Origin: Rhizomys pruinosus | Taxonomy: Eukaryota; Chordata; Mammalia; Rodentia; Spalacidae | NCBI GenBank assembly: GCA_009823505.1 | Contig: VZQC01013971.1 | Location: 790,161-854,160, forward strand | DNA: 64,000 nucleotides | Reading direction: 5' to 3' | In this document: piece by piece, positions 1 through 12,449 of the stretch | Numbering within the stretch: position 1 is the stretch's first letter | Layout: each line of letters opens with the position of its first letter | Made by a program: the position numbers and the translations under genes | The notes under the pieces: generated by a model | What the model was told of the DNA's origin: nothing | The model's input: only the letters and a program-made list of their open reading frames with translations | The model's database searches: none

Positions 1-1215
1 CAGATTTGGAGTCATGCAGCTAGAACCAACCAGGGAGCCATTTCCCCTGAAGGCTAGCTCTCATAGCTTTGGAGAGCACTAAGCAAGCTATGAAGGGAGA
101 AGAGCAATTGATGGTCCAACAGCAGCTTTAAGACCAAATATCCACATCAATAGACAGCACAGCGTATGACATTAGTGCAGTAGTGGCACTTTTATCTTGG
201 GGGCGATCAATGGCTACCTAATTGGACTTAAAGCCCACTCTGGGAGGAAATTCATGTGTGGTACTGTAAATGATACACTTGGCTGGAGAGGTCATAGATC
301 TTAGAGAAAGTCTCAAAGCTATCACATCCTTAGGCTATGGTAACTTCTTACTATGTACAAAATAGGTATCCTTATATTATACACAAATATCCCAGATACC
401 ACTCAATAAAGTAGGTTCTTTTGCACCGGATAAATACTACGACAGAGTACCACATCTGGTCACACCCAATTCACAGACACTGTGAATTGCCAAAGTCCAA
501 GTGGCACATCTACAATGCAACCTCTACAACTAAGTCTCAGGAAACATAGAACGAGGGGCCAAGAGGACACTAATTAACCTCTTAACACTCATTGAGGAGA
601 CTCCCTAATCCAACAGGGAGCCAGGGGCTTACAAGGTTATAAAATGGCAAAGCATGGAGATAAAGAGCCTGCAGAGCATGAGTTCATGGACAGGGCTCCT
701 ATATTCAGCCTCACTTACCCAGGGCTCAGGGAACATTGGGAAAGAGGGAGTGGAAAGATTGTAAAAACCAGAGAGGTAATGGAAGACCATATGGAAATTG
801 AATCCTACAAGCTCCTGGGACCCCGCTCATATGAACTTCCATCAGCGGTGTCAGCAGACACAAGACCCATGCAAGCTCATGCAGACAGAAACTCAGCATG
901 GAACTGGGGAAATGGGCAGCAGAACCCAATCTTAGCTGAAGGGATATTGGCAGCTGATTACCGTTAGGTGAGAAAGAACTGGTCTTCTTACAGTGAGGGA
1001 CTCGGGATAGGCTGAGTAGAGCTTAGTGGATGAACTTGCACTGAGGAGGCATGGTTGGGGAGACTAATTTTACACAATAGGTCTCAATGCAAATGACAGA
1101 ATGCATGAATTCCAGTGGGGACAGGGGGAGGGTGCCATTGGAGAAGGGGACACAAAGGTGATTAAGACTGATTGAGACGTTATGTATAAAATGCACAAAA
1201 TTCAATTTAAAAAAT
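1..1215 (+). mobile_element. L1 (Lx-type) 3' region, cut by window edge
   Basis: Non-coding tail of an old rodent L1. The part around 930-1210 (the 'gggatatTGGCAGCTGATTA' stretch through to the A-rich end) recurs in reverse complement at 9770-10260, and 285-360 recurs at 10493-10560, so this is a dispersed family. It ends in an A-rich stretch near 1205. The 107-codon reading frame at 644-967 lies inside this repeat and is not a gene. The Lx assignment is from memory of mouse L1 3' UTRs. Confidence 0.65.
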
Positions 1216-2180
1216 GATCTTGAGGTTCCATTTGTTCCAGAGTTAATTTCTGTAGACTGTGAGGTGTTTATCCACAACAGTTATTGTCACCTAAGACACT
1301 TGTGTAGAAATTATTTGTAGAACATAGGATGAGGCTGGCGGTAAGCTTTATTTGGCTCCATAATGATCCACTGTAGCCTTCTATTGTGGGGCTTTTGATA
1401 TAATCGATGCAATAGGATTTTCCTCATCTCCCAAGGATACTTGCAACATGGATATTAGCATACTTATATCATTAAAAGAATTTTTAATAGAAATATAACA
1501 GATAAAAGAGCAGAACTGAGTCACTGTTCTCTGTGTTCACTCATAGACCGGAAGAAGACCACCTAGCTGGTGTTCTGTATGAGAAAGTAAAGCATCGGGT
1601 AGGCAGCTATTTTGCAGGGTTTATGGTATCTTTTCTTAACTTCTATTTTTCAAGATTGTAGTACTCTGTAACTCCTTGATAATTTTTATTTCAATTCCAG
1701 GTTGTGGGTCCAACTCCTTCTGAGCTGTTCTTTTTCCTCTTAATTGAGTTGGCAGCCCTCCACAGCATGTTCCTTTCTGTGTGTTCAGTCTTATTTCATG
1801 GATCCAAAGGATAAATTCTTATTGAAATCTCATCTAGTGTTTATTCTTTGCTCAAGCAGAATTCCGTTTATTTGTCTGTAGGAAATCTTAAGGTGATAAT
1901 AGTTTCTGGTGGAATTAGGAGGCTTTAAGGAATCTCTCTTCACAAAATGGAAACAATGCATGGCAATCCATGGTGCTAGGTCCATGCTGCTCAGAAACTG
2001 CAGTCAGTTAATTCTAGGCTTTGCATCTCCAGTTTCTTGAAATAGGATTATACATTCATTTTCCCCCAAAGTTCTTAGCCAAGGAGCTATTAAACTGATT
2101 TAATAAATTACAAGATCGGGTATGGGTAGGTGGTAAAATACTATTTTAAGCATCATTTTCTATTTGAAATACAAGCCAAG
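1216..2180. other. Intergenic, no gene seen
   Basis: AT-rich sequence without a supported reading frame or a repeat I can name. Confidence 0.5.
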
Positions 2181-2400
2181 GGGGCTAAAGACATAGCTCA
2201 AGTGTTAAGAGTATTGGTTGCTCTTGCGAAGGACCCAGTGCTCACATGGTAGCTAGCAAAGTTCTGTAGCTCCAGTTCCAGGGGAAGCCAATGTCGTCTT
2301 CTGTCCTCTGTGGGCACTTCACAACTCAGGTGCACTTACATGCAAGCAATACACTCATACACATAAAATAATAATAATAAATAAAATGTTTTTTAAAAAA
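2181..2400 (+). mobile_element. Old B2 SINE
   Basis: Diverged B2: starts GGGGCTAAAGACATAGCTCA, keeps 'CTCCAGTTCCAGGGGAA' once, and ends in CATACACATAAAATAATAAT. The A and B boxes are decayed. Confidence 0.8.
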
Positions 2401-2409
2401 TATAAGCCA

Positions 2410-2632
2410 AGGAGCTGGAGAGATGGCTCAGTGGTTAAGAGTGCTAGCCGCTCTTCAATTCCCAGCACCCATATGTCAGCTAACAACCGTCTATAACTCC
2501 AGTTCCAAGGGATCCTACCCCCTCTTCCAACCTCCACAGGTATTGTATGACACAGGTGTACTAATACACACACACAGGAAATGCACTCATACACATAAAA
2601 TAAATAATAAATAAAAATTTTAAAATAAAATA
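2410..2632 (+). mobile_element. B2 SINE with internal deletion
   Basis: Starts GGAGCTGGAGAGATGGCTCA. The B-box region between 'CCGCTCTT' and 'CAATTCCCAGCACCC' is deleted. It has a single CTCCAGTTCCA module and an A-rich tail, and lies directly behind another B2 in the same orientation. Confidence 0.88.
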
Positions 2633-4232
2633 CAAGACAAAATACCACAGCAAAACAAAACCCTGGGAATTTGTTATGCTTAATAGCATCTGTTCAACTT
2701 AAAGATAAATATATTAACAAACTAATAGCAAAATAGATAGCAAAATTTACTTTCATGAGACGTTAGTGTTTTCTAAACATTCTCAAGTAAAATGGCAAAT
2801 GAACAAATTTAGATTTAATATGATAAAGAGTACATTATTCTTCAATATAATCTCCACAATTAAAAGATAAGAACTCCTATTGATTAACTGAGGTTATTTA
2901 ATTATTATGACAAGCCATGGGTAAAGACAAAATAAAAAGTCAAAAAAAGAATTGATAATCATACTCATAGAACAATAAGTAATTTCAACTTTATTACAGC
3001 CATTATAAAAAGAAGTAAATGATAAGAACATTATTATCATAGTACATTTCTCTTTTGTAAAGTGAGATTTCCCCTATTTTATCACTGAAGCTTTCCGGAA
3101 AAGCCTGCTTTTTTTATTATGAGTACAATTTCCCTCTAACCACACCTACAAGTCTATTCTTTGTAGCCCAAACTCTCATTGCCCTATCTAAGAATGCTTA
3201 CCATCTAAATGCTGCTTTCAGAAAAGTGTGTATAGCAGGCTGACCTTTATTAGTTTAATCATTATATATTTTATTAATTACTATCATGCTTTTTCAACTC
3301 ACTTGTTAGTGGTACCACCTTGATAGAGTTTCAGTAATAGAAAGCTTTTATTAATAATCTGATAAATGCATATAGAGACAAAGGACTTATGATCACCTCT
3401 TAGATGAAGCTACAAAGCACAAGAGCCATTGGAAGAACTCACAAATATTAGCTAAGTAAATAAGAGCTGTAGGATAGATGCAGGGTGGGAGTGATTCTGG
3501 ATGGAGCCATCAATAAATTGAAGTATAAATCAGGATCTGCTCCAACACCTCCTTCTTCAAGAAGCCCTACAAGTCTTCCTTGGTCATGCCCAGTTCTTAC
3601 CATGTGTTGTGCCTGCTATTCCCCCGCATCACTGTTACTGATACTGGGTAGCACTTCAATAATTGTTTCCCTTCTGCCTCCCTAATGTAAACCCCCTGAA
3701 GAGCTAAGATATTGTTTAATTGAAACAAAGCTTGAGACATTAGTGACTTTCAATTAGAATTGTTTAAATGAATAATATCTGAGAGGTACGATATCACATG
3801 ATGACTGAAAGTAAAATTATTTTCTTTTAGAAACACTTAGCATATTATACACCCACTATGTGGATATTGGTAAAAGTATATTAAAATAATACATATTTCT
3901 CTGAACCCAGTTTTTTTTCAACATAAAGTATGAGACACCAGAGTCCAAAAAAGCCTATCAAGCATTTTTACAAAAGCAATTGTCTCCAAATTATATTTGT
4001 GCACATGGAGTTCAATTGTTTTGAGTCTTCATCTGCAATAGAACTGATTATTACAAAACCCACAGCCACCAATGTTGAAATAGTCAAAATTGGAGACACA
4101 TAATCAGAATATCCTAAGCGATTATCATTAAGATTTTTAAAACTTCAGAAATATTCTGGGAATAATTAACACCATAGAACTTGAGTTGAATATAGCAAAA
4201 AAAAATTATAATTTGTGAGATACTTTTAATAT
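2633..4232. other. Intergenic, no gene seen
   Basis: AT-rich unique-looking sequence. A weak old-repeat (L2/MIR-like) flavour exists around 3530-3760. Short open frames such as 3485-3685 have no recognisable domain. Confidence 0.5.
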
Positions 4233-4637
4233 TGTGCTAAAGAGCTTTAGTGTCAACTTCACACACCTGGTTTGAGGAAGCCTCAACTGGAAAAGTGCCT
4301 CCATTGGACCATCCTGTGGCCATGTCTGTGTGTCATCTTCATGACTGTTGAGTGATGTGGGAGGGCCCAGCCCACTGCAGGTGGTGCCACCGCTGGGCAG
4401 GTTATTGTGTACTGTATAAGCAAGCAGGTTGAGCACAATCCAGAGGAGCAAGCCAGTAAGCAGCATTTCTCCATGGCCTGTGCTTCGACTTCTGCCCCCA
4501 AGTTCCTGCCCTGAGTTCCTACCGTAGGCTCCCTAAGTGATGAACTGTGACATGGGAGATGTAAAATAAACCTTTTCCTCCCCAGATTGGTATTGGTCCC
4601 AGTGTTTTGTCAAAACAGTTGAAGACAAACCAGAACA
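4233..4637 (+). mobile_element. MaLR-type solo LTR (ORR1/MT group)
   Basis: 405-bp LTR beginning TGTGCTAAAG and ending CCAGAACA. It contains an AATAAA at the usual place near the 3' end ('gtaAAATAAACC'). It is flanked by a perfect 5-bp target-site duplication, AATAT, at 4228-4232 and 4638-4642. It is in the opposite orientation to the related fragment at 5386. The exact subfamily name is uncertain. Confidence 0.8.
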
Positions 4638-4860
4638 AATATGCTGAGGCAGTTTAAGCATTGTGTAAGAGTTATTTACTTTGGCAAAAGGAAGGACTTG
4701 AACTGTGGCAGCGAAATCAGCAAGCCTCAGGAAATGTTTACTATATTACTTAAGATTTGCAGTAGGTTACCCGAAGTTTGAGAACTAGCAAGCTTCAGAG
4801 ACTTATCTCATAGAGTCAAGAACCATTATCTGAATCCGCTAAGAACAGCGTCAATCTCTC

Positions 4861-4868
4861 GCTCTCTG

Positions 4869-4899
<31 letters not shown>

Positions 4900-4918
4900 G
4901 TGTTGTGTGGAGGAGAGA
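4861..4918. repeat. (TGTC)n microsatellite
   Basis: About eight TGTC units followed by TGTG-rich sequence. Confidence 0.9.
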
Positions 4919-5345
4919 CGGAGACATGTACTGAGAGAAGACATTACACTAAAAGTCTGTCAGCGACTGAGAAGTAACTGCTTGCATTGAAGCAGTTAGG
5001 CTTTTGATAGCAGCTAAATCAAAAGAGTCTCTTTTTTTTCTGTGAGAGTAATGGTGTTGTTTTGTTTTACTTTTCTGCTAGGCAGTCATAAAGAACCAGC
5101 TGCTGAAATGCTTTGATAAACATCCCACTCCCTTGATTTTTATTTGTAATGACTAATTTCATGCAACACATCATTTAAAAAACACAATGAATCATTTTTG
5201 AAATATATATAATTAAGGTTTCTTGTAAGAAGGAATATCTTCTCATCAATAGACACTCCATGGTGAAATCTTCAGGCCACTGCATCCCACCTTATTTAAG
5301 GTAATGATCATTTAGTTTGGGGCATGAATCAATTCAATTAAATAA

Positions 5346-5349
<4 letters not shown>
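4919..5349. other. Intergenic, no gene seen
   Basis: Unique-looking AT-rich sequence between a microsatellite and an AAT repeat. Confidence 0.5.

Positions 5350-5380
<31 letters not shown>
5350..5380. repeat. (AAT)n microsatellite
   Basis: Ten uninterrupted ATA/AAT units. The short asparagine-rich frame over it is an artefact of the repeat. Confidence 0.95.
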
Positions 5381-5385
5381 GTATT

Positions 5386-5625
5386 TGTTCTGGTTTGTCT
5401 TCAACTGCTGTGACAAAATACTGGGACCAATACCAATTTGGGGAGGCAAAGGTTTATTTATTTTACATCTCCCATGTCACAGTTCATCACTTAGGGAGCC
5501 CAAGGTAGGAACTCAGGGCAGGAAATTGGGGGCAGGAGCCGAAGCACAGGCCATGGAGGAGGCTGCTTACTGGCTGCTCCTCTGCACTGTGCTTAAGCTC
5601 AAGCTGCTTTCCTAATCAATCCAAT
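5386..5625 (-). mobile_element. MaLR-type LTR fragment (minus)
   Basis: Reads TGTTCTGGTTTGTCTTCAAC, the reverse complement of the 3' end of the LTR at 4233-4637. It contains the reverse polyadenylation area ('aggTTTATTTATTTTACATC') and is truncated in the middle of the LTR. Confidence 0.75.
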
Positions 5626-6309
5626 CCAATCAGCATTATTCTGGTTCTGTTTGTTTGTACCATTTATCCATTTAAATGCTAGCGTCTTCCTCTTCTCCCC
5701 ATTTCATTTGATTTATTCAGCCCTGTGCCCTTTGGTTGTGTGCAAGAAATACTCATTTCTTCTATATCACATTTGCATTGCTGTCTTGTTCAGTGCCAAT
5801 AAAACAGACTTGTTGCTAAAAGAGTTAATCCAAGTTCATGTTTGACATGCAATAGGCAGTTTCAAGGTTCAAGTGCTCTCCATTTGCTTCTAATATGATT
5901 TTCTTAATAGTGTTCCTTGCTCTATAAAACATAAGCTTCAGATTTAAAATCAAATGGGAAAAAAATGTAAAATACACCATGGTCTAGCAATGTTATAATA
6001 AGCCACTTTTATGTCAAGAGTATTTTTATGAATTTTAACCAGTGAACACTATTTTTGGCCCATTTTATACCCAAAGCTTGGGTAACACTTTATTTCTTTA
6101 ACACACGGTAACGAAGCTCTGACTTGGGCTTTGCTGCCTGCCTCATTTTCAGCATGTTGCTTCTGATTTCCAGTACTTTTTGTCTTTCCTTTATACTTCC
6201 CTCTTGTCTTTATTTTCCTGATGGAAACAATATAATTGAAACAGGATCAAGAATGGCCTTTCAGGCTATTCTCTGCAGATAAAATTTGGCTTCAAACCCT
6301 GGAGGGAAA
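5626..6309. other. Intergenic, no gene seen
   Basis: Unique-looking AT-rich sequence with no supported frame. Confidence 0.5.
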
Positions 6310-6407
6310 ATCCTGACTTCTAATATTCATTTAAGGAAATCTGAAAACTGTTTTTCTCAGTTTCACAGTGCTTAATTACTCTTCAGTGTTTGGTATCTGG
6401 CTACTCG

Positions 6408-7090
6408 CTAACGCTTTTTTTTAAAATTATTATTATTGATGCTTTGTGTATTTCATACATCATTTTCCAATTCAGTTCAGGCATATATCCCCTTCCCTTC
6501 CCCCCACCCCACCCCTACCCATCCCAGATCATGCATTCTGCCGTAACTTTTCTGCATCTTTCCCTGTTTTTTTTGTTTTGTTTTGTTTTCATTTTTTTAA
6601 CAATAAGTGATAATTTGTGAGTACAAGCATCCTTCATGTAAAACCAATTTGCAAGCAGTTGTGCCCAAACCCACACAGCTCATGGGTCCCACCATCCAGC
6701 AGGGGGGGCTTGTATGTTCAATCAAGTTGATCAAATGAGTGTCCAGTCTATATTGTTGTAGTTTCACCATTAACCCCAATCGAAGCCCTTACATTCTACC
6801 ATGCCCCCTCTTCCGCAGATTGTTCCCTAGGCTTAGAAAAGGGGCACAGGTGGATGAGAAGCAAAACAGTCTACTTTCTCTGGAGCTGATGTCTTGGTCT
6901 CTAGTCAGTTCTGGCTGTTTTCTTTCATGGGCTGCCAGCTTGTCCAGGCATAACCTTTCGATCCTACTAATGAAGCACATGCAATTAGATATATAGGTAT
7001 TTAAACAGTATAATATACAGCCTTTCGATCCTACTAATGAAGCACAAGCAATTAGATATATAGGTATTTAAACAGTACTAATTGTTAGGG
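6408..7090 (-). mobile_element. L1 3' UTR (minus), in copy A
   Basis: Poly-T start, then 'TTTCATACATCATTTTCCAA' and a C-rich tract. The reverse complement matches the L1 3' UTR seen at 39310-39720 and related tails at 59044 and 62025. Confidence 0.75.
6954..7087. repeat. 67-bp tandem duplication
   Basis: Two copies starting at 6954 and 7021 (CCTTTCGATCCTACTAATGA). The same pair is present in copy B near 11860-11990. The related L1 tails at 59560 and 62540 have only one unit, so the duplication is derived. Confidence 0.9.
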
Positions 7091-7494
7091 CCAAGCCTCT
7101 TCTTCCAGACCACCCCACAGAAGGGGTAACACTTGAGGATCATATTTCCTCTTCAGATGAGTACAAAGTACTTTAGTAAGAAATGTGGTAGTAGAGCAGT
7201 TCAAAAAAGAAGGAAACATAAAATTAGACATTTAGAAGAATGGGACAAGTGTTGATCTTTGAATAATGTACTTTACATTTCAAAAATCTAGAAGAAAGGA
7301 TTTTGAAAGACTTCACCTAAAGAAGTGATAAATGTTTGAAAAAATATAATTAATCTGACTTAAATTCTGTACAATCCATACATTAATCGAAACACTGTGT
7401 TTTAAATTTTATTTGTATTGAATTTTAATTTGTATTTTTATTGAAAGAATTCAATACTTTTTATGTCTTTTTATATCAGTTAAAAACTAAATAA

Positions 7495-7630
7495 GGCCGG
7501 GTGTGGTGGCGCACGCCTTTAATCCTAGCACTTGGGAGGCAGAGGCAGGTGGATCTCTGTGAGTTCGAGGCCAGCTGGGACTAAAGGGAGACCCTGTCTC
7601 AAAAAAACAAAACAAAACAAAACTAAACTA
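7495..7630 (+). mobile_element. B1 SINE
   Basis: GGCCGGGTGTGGTGGCGCAC start, 'TTTAATCCTAGCACTTGGGA', and an A-rich tail. Direct repeat AACTAAATAA at 7485-7494 and 7631-7640 is the likely target-site duplication. Confidence 0.95.
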
Positions 7631-7640
7631 AACTAAATAA

Positions 7641-8667
7641 CACAGAAGGATGGGGACTACAGAGGACAGATAGGAACAAATTCTGGTGAAAAAATTAATC
7701 TGAAGTGCTTAGAAACATAGTGTCTCTGATTTTTTCCAAAAGCTATGGCTCCTGGCCAAGGAAGGATACATATCAATGAAGGAAATTTATTTAAACAAAA
7801 TTTCCTACCATTATGATTTTTGTCAATATTCTATCAAACTCAAAATACTGAAAATGTTATGCCTATGAATTGCTTTGTTTTCTTCTAATGTTATTATAAA
7901 ACAAGTTAGAAATGTGTAAATATTACTGAACTATGAGATTATATGTTGATGTGTTCTAGACATATTGTAACTGATGATTTTCAAGCTATCTAGAATTTGA
8001 ATGTCTACTAGGCAAAACAAAAAGTCCAGGATTGTTTTACTTTCAAGTGCAGAATTTTGTGTAATAGAAAAAGAATTAGAGTGTGAGTTGTTAACTTAGA
8101 AGGCATTTCAAATTACTTTATCAGCTCTTAGAAAGTAGGAGCTGGGTTTTAATTTTCTTTCCTTATAGTCTAGGAAAACCCAGTTCTGGTTTAACTTATT
8201 CAATAAAACTTGGTCCAAATTATTGTTACTCAATAAGACTTCTGGTGTAAATAACAAAATAAAGAATTACTTCAATGAAAGAAAAAAATCTCCCTCTTAT
8301 CTCATAGAAAATCATATCCCTAATAATGTTCCAAGAAATGATTAGTGATAAAAACTGATTATTTGGCTCTAAACTTTGTAATACTCTATAACAGAAATAC
8401 AGTAACTAGAATAATCTTGAAGAATAAAAATTGAATACTCATAATTCCAAATATTAAGATGATATAAGCTGCAGTATTCAGGACAGGATAGAGGTACAAG
8501 AATAAACAAAACTGTCAATGAAGAAAAATAGAAAATTCAGAACCAGATACAAATGTTTGTAACACCTTGATTTATGATAAAGAAGCCACTGAAATTCAAT
8601 GGGGAAAGGATGGGCTTTTTCAATATACATACCAGATAAATGTGAATTTCTTCATATAACAAATTGG
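7641..8667. other. Unique part of copy A, no gene seen
   Basis: AT-rich, no supported frame. Repeated with indels at about 12610-13652. Confidence 0.6.
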
Positions 8668-8705
8668 CTTGAATGCTACCTTAAATATGTGCAGGAAAAA
8701 ATGAA

Positions 8706-8822
8706 ATGTAGGGATATGGCACAGGATGCCTGTAAATCCAACATTTGGGAGCTGAAGGGAGGAAAATTTCAAGTTTGAGGCTAGCTTGGGCACATAGGAA
8801 GACATTACTTCATTAAAAAAAC
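8706..8822 (+). mobile_element. Old B1-like SINE
   Basis: Diverged B1 order: 'GGCACAGGATGCCTGTAAAT', 'TTTGGGAGCTGAAGGGAGG', 'TTTGAGGCTAGCTTGGGC', then an A-run. Confidence 0.6.
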
Positions 8823-8869
8823 AGTGAAGGATATCATATCATGCTCAGATGTGAAGGCAAAATAGCAAT

Positions 8870-9640
8870 CTCTCTTTTTCTTAGCTTGACTAGAGGCTTA
8901 ACAATTGTATTGATCTTGTGAAAAAAACCTTTGGGCTTTGTTGGTTTTTCTGTTTCCCATTTTCAGTTTCATTGATTTCTCCTGTAATTTTTATTATTTA
9001 ATTCCTCTGCTTACGTTGGATTTAATTTGTCAGTTTCTAGTTTCTTAAAGTTCCAGCTCACCTTAGGTCCATCTTTCTCATGCATGTATTCATGCATGTA
9101 TTCAGTGCTATAAATTCCCCTCCTACATTGCTTTCAGAAGAGTCCAAACATGATGCTAAATTGTATTTTCATTCTTGTTGAATTAAAAGTATTTCAATTT
9201 CTTTTGAGATTTCTTCTTTGATTCATGAGTTATTTAAGTGTTTTTAATCTACCTTTCTATTATTAATTTCTAGCTTTTATATTATTAGGATATATTTTTT
9301 AATTTGTTAACATGTATTTTTTTACCCAGACTATGGTTCAGCATATACCATGGTAAAGCTCTTGGCAATGTTAGGCCATCTTGTCTTTCTCTAGAACAAA
9401 AACAAAATGAACATAATTTTTAGAAGTTAATTGTAGAATTTGCTCTAGGCTTTGATTTTGTAGTTTTAGTAAAGTAATTTTCATGTTCCTGTTTTGGAGA
9501 TGTTTTTTTCTCAGTCTCAGTTAAACAATTAGCTTTATGAGATGCCTTTCTGTATTAAGGTATGTTTGATAAATTGCACTGATACATTTCCTTGACTTTG
9601 AATAAGTTTTAACAGTTTATTTGCAGCATTTCCTCTTTTT
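8870..9640 (-). mobile_element. Old L1 ORF2 fragment (minus)
   Basis: T-rich sequence with the layout of an ancient L1 ORF2 read backwards ('TTCATTGATTTCTCCTG', 'GTGCTATAAATTCCCCTCC', 'GATTCATGAGTTATTTAAG'). No open frame remains. Similar regions lie at 48690-49540 and 54383-55285. Confidence 0.6.
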
Positions 9641-9769
9641 TCACTGCATAAACATACAGTGAATCTATGAGAAGTAACTGAATACAGAATACGCTTCATA
9701 CACTGTGAGAACGAAATGAAATGTCAGCAACCTCCTTGCTAAAGATTAAGTATGTTTTTTTGTAATTTT

Positions 9770-10560
9770 TATTGGATTTTTATTTATTTCATACACAATA
9801 TCTCAATCATCTTTATTTCTATTCTCCTCTTTCCCATTGGCACCCTCCCAACCCCCCCAATTGGAATTCACGCATTCTCTTATTTGTGTTAAGGCCTATG
9901 GAGCCAAGTTAATGTCACCAGACATCCCTCAGTGCAAATTCACCCACTGAAGTCTAATCAGCCTGTCTGGAGTCTATCCCTTTAAGATCAGTTCTTCCTC
10001 ACCCATCAATAATCAGCTGCCAATAGCTCTTTGGCTTAGATTGTGGTCTGCTACCAATTTCTATACTGGGTTTCTGTCTGCTTGAGTTTGTGTGGGTCTT
10101 GTGCATGCTGGCAGGATTGTTGTATGCTATTTCCATATTTCATGTGCTTCGTCCATGGCTCTCACAGACTTTGTGCCCCCTTTTTCTGCAATGGTCCCTG
10201 AGCCCCAGGTGGGTGAAGTTTAATATAGGAGTCTTGTCTTAGGGACCCACACTCTGCAGACTCATATTCTCTACACTTTGGCTGTTTGTGTCTTTTTGTG
10301 TTCATCACCATCTGCCGCTTGAAGGAGCTTCATTGATGAAAGTTGAGAAATGCATTAGTGTTCTCTCTACCCCTTGTTCCACTATGTTCTGTGAGCCTTG
10401 GGTGTAGAGGTTGCATTGTAGATGTGTCATGTAGGCTTGGTCGATTTACAGACAATCTCTGTGTATGATCAGTTGAGGAACTCTGTAATAATCATAGATC
10501 TTAGAGAAAACCCTAAGGATGTCACATCCCTAGATAAATGTAATTTCTTACTATATAAAA
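9770..10560 (-). mobile_element. L1 (Lx-type) 3' region (minus)
   Basis: Reverse-complement homologue of 1-1215, including 'TAATCAGCTGCCAATAGCTC' and the poly-T end at its left. Immediately followed by two B2 elements. Confidence 0.65.
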
Positions 10561-10572
10561 ATATGGATCTTT

Positions 10573-10782
10573 GGGACTGGAGAGATGGCTCAGTGCTTAA
10601 GAGCACCTACTGCTCTTGCAGAGGACCCGGGTTTGATTCCCAGCACCCACACGGTGGCTAAGAACCATCTTTACAGTTCCAGGGGAATCCGATGCCCTCT
10701 TCTGACCATTGTGGCATTGCACGACAGGGGTGCACCAACCTACATGCAGACAGTACAGTCATACACATAAAAAATAAAAAAT
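10573..10782 (+). mobile_element. B2 SINE, older form
   Basis: GGGACTGGAGAGATGGCTCA start, with a B-box-like GGTTTGATTCC. Only one CTCCAG-type module ('acAGTTCCAGGGGAAT') and a short A-rich tail. Confidence 0.95.
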
Positions 10783-10998
10783 GGGGCTGGAGAGATGGCC
10801 TAGCAGTTAAGAGCGCTGACTGCTCTTACAGAGGACCCGGGTTCAATCCCCAGTACCCACATGGCGGCTGAGAACCGTCTGTAACTCCAATTCCAGGAGG
10901 ACGCCAGTTCCAGGGGAATCCCACACCCTCTTCTGACCTCCGCGGCATTGCACGACATGGGTGCACAGACCTACATGCAGACAGTACATGCATACAAA

Positions 10999-11061
<63 letters not shown>

Positions 11062-11062
11062 A
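10783..11062 (+). mobile_element. B2 SINE with 17-bp duplication and AAAT tail
   Basis: Tandem to the previous B2. A box TGGCCTAGCAG, B box GGTTCAATCCC. It carries the duplicated CTCCAATTCCAGGAGGA / CGCCAGTTCCAGGGGAA modules. The tail has grown into an (AAAT)n microsatellite at 10996-11062. Confidence 0.95.
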
Positions 11063-11274
11063 ATATTAAAAAATAAAATAAAATAAAATAATGAAAAATT
11101 AATTTTAAAAAGTTTAAAAGAGTGGAGATCTCCTGAGCCCAGCGGCAGGAAGAGGGGAAGACAGATTAATACTGACTTTCATATTCATTTTAAGAAATCA
11201 AAACTAAACTGTTTTTCTCAGTTTGCACAGTGCGTAATTACCTTGCAGTGTTGTGTTATCTGGCCTACTCGCTA

Positions 11275-11995
11275 GACGATTTTTTTATTATTTATAATTG
11301 ATGCTTTGTGTATTTCATGGTACATCAGTTTCCAATTCATTCAGGCATATATCCCCTTCCCTGCACCCCACCCCACCGGGCCTACCCATCGCCCAGATCA
11401 TTCATTCTCCTTAACTTTTCTGTGCATCTTCCCCTGTTTTTTTTTTGTTTTGTTTGGTTTTCATTTTTTTAACAATAAGTGATAAAAGGGTGAGGACAAC
11501 AAGCATCTTCCATGTAAAACCAATTTGCAGCAGTTGTGACCCAAACCCACACACTCATGGGTCCCACCATCCAGCGGGTGGGGGGGGTGAGCTTGTATTT
11601 TCAATCAACTTGATCAAATGAGTGTCCATTCGATATTGTTGTAGGTGCAACCATTAGCCCCATTGCAAGCCTACAGTCTAAATTCTAGCTCTACATACGC
11701 GCCGCTCCGTCTTCTGCAGATTGTTCGCTGGGCTTAGAAAAGGGGGCACGGGTGGATTAGAAGCAAAACAGTCCTACTTTCTCTGGAGCTGATGTCTTGG
11801 TCTCTGGGCAATTCTGGCTGTTTTCTTTCAGGGGACCTGGCCACTGTCCAGGCCTACCTTCGATCCTACTAATGAAGCAACATGCCGAATTAGAGATATA
11901 GTATTTAAACAGTATAATAGATAGCCCTTTCGATCCTACTAAATGAAGCACAAGCAATTAGATTATAGGTATTTAAACAGGTACCTAATTGTTAA
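11275..11995 (-). mobile_element. L1 3' UTR (minus), in copy B
   Basis: Copy-B counterpart of 6408-7090, with many single-base indels. It still shows both 67-bp units. Confidence 0.7.
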
Positions 11996-12351
11996 GGCCC
12001 AGCCAAATCTTCGTCCCGAACCACCGGCCACAGCAGGGTCACACTTGAGGATCATAGTTCCGCTTCAGATGAGTACAAAGTTACTGTTAGTAAGAAATGG
12101 GTAGTAGAGGAGCCTTCACAACGAAGAGACACATAAAAGTATCCCTTTAGAACGCCTGGTAAGCAAGATGTTGGTATCTTTTAATAATGTATGTTACATG
12201 TTTCAAAATCTATGAAGAATGATTTTTGAAAAAGACGTGTTCACCTAAAGAGAGTGATAATGTATTGAAAAAGGTATAAATGAATAGGAGATCAATCTGA
12301 CATTAAATGCTGTACATCATACATTAATCGAAACAACTGTGTTTTAAATTT

Positions 12352-12353
12352 TT

Positions 12354-12386
<33 letters not shown>
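12352..12386. repeat. Poly-T run
   Basis: More than 30 T, absent at the equivalent place in copy A (about 7410). A long homopolymer inside a noisy copy is a common assembly problem spot. Confidence 0.9.
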
Positions 12387-12388
<2 letters not shown>

Positions 12389-12449
12389 TCTGGTGAAATA
12401 ATCTATGGGGCTTGGTATATATTTCTCTCTTGTTTTTTCCTCAAATATA

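Larger units (their letters stand above)
6310..8667. repeat. Duplicated segment, copy A (clean copy)
   Basis: Collinear with 11168-13652. The pair shares an L1 3' UTR, a 67-bp tandem duplication, a B1, and the same unique sequence to its right. Homology breaks at 'CATATAACAAATTGG'. Spans 7785-7881 and 12753-12849 are identical over 97 bp, whereas most other parts differ by small indels. Confidence 0.9.

Noticed and set aside
644..967. 107-codon plus frame
   Set aside because: Falls inside an L1 3' region that recurs at 9770-10560 without the frame.
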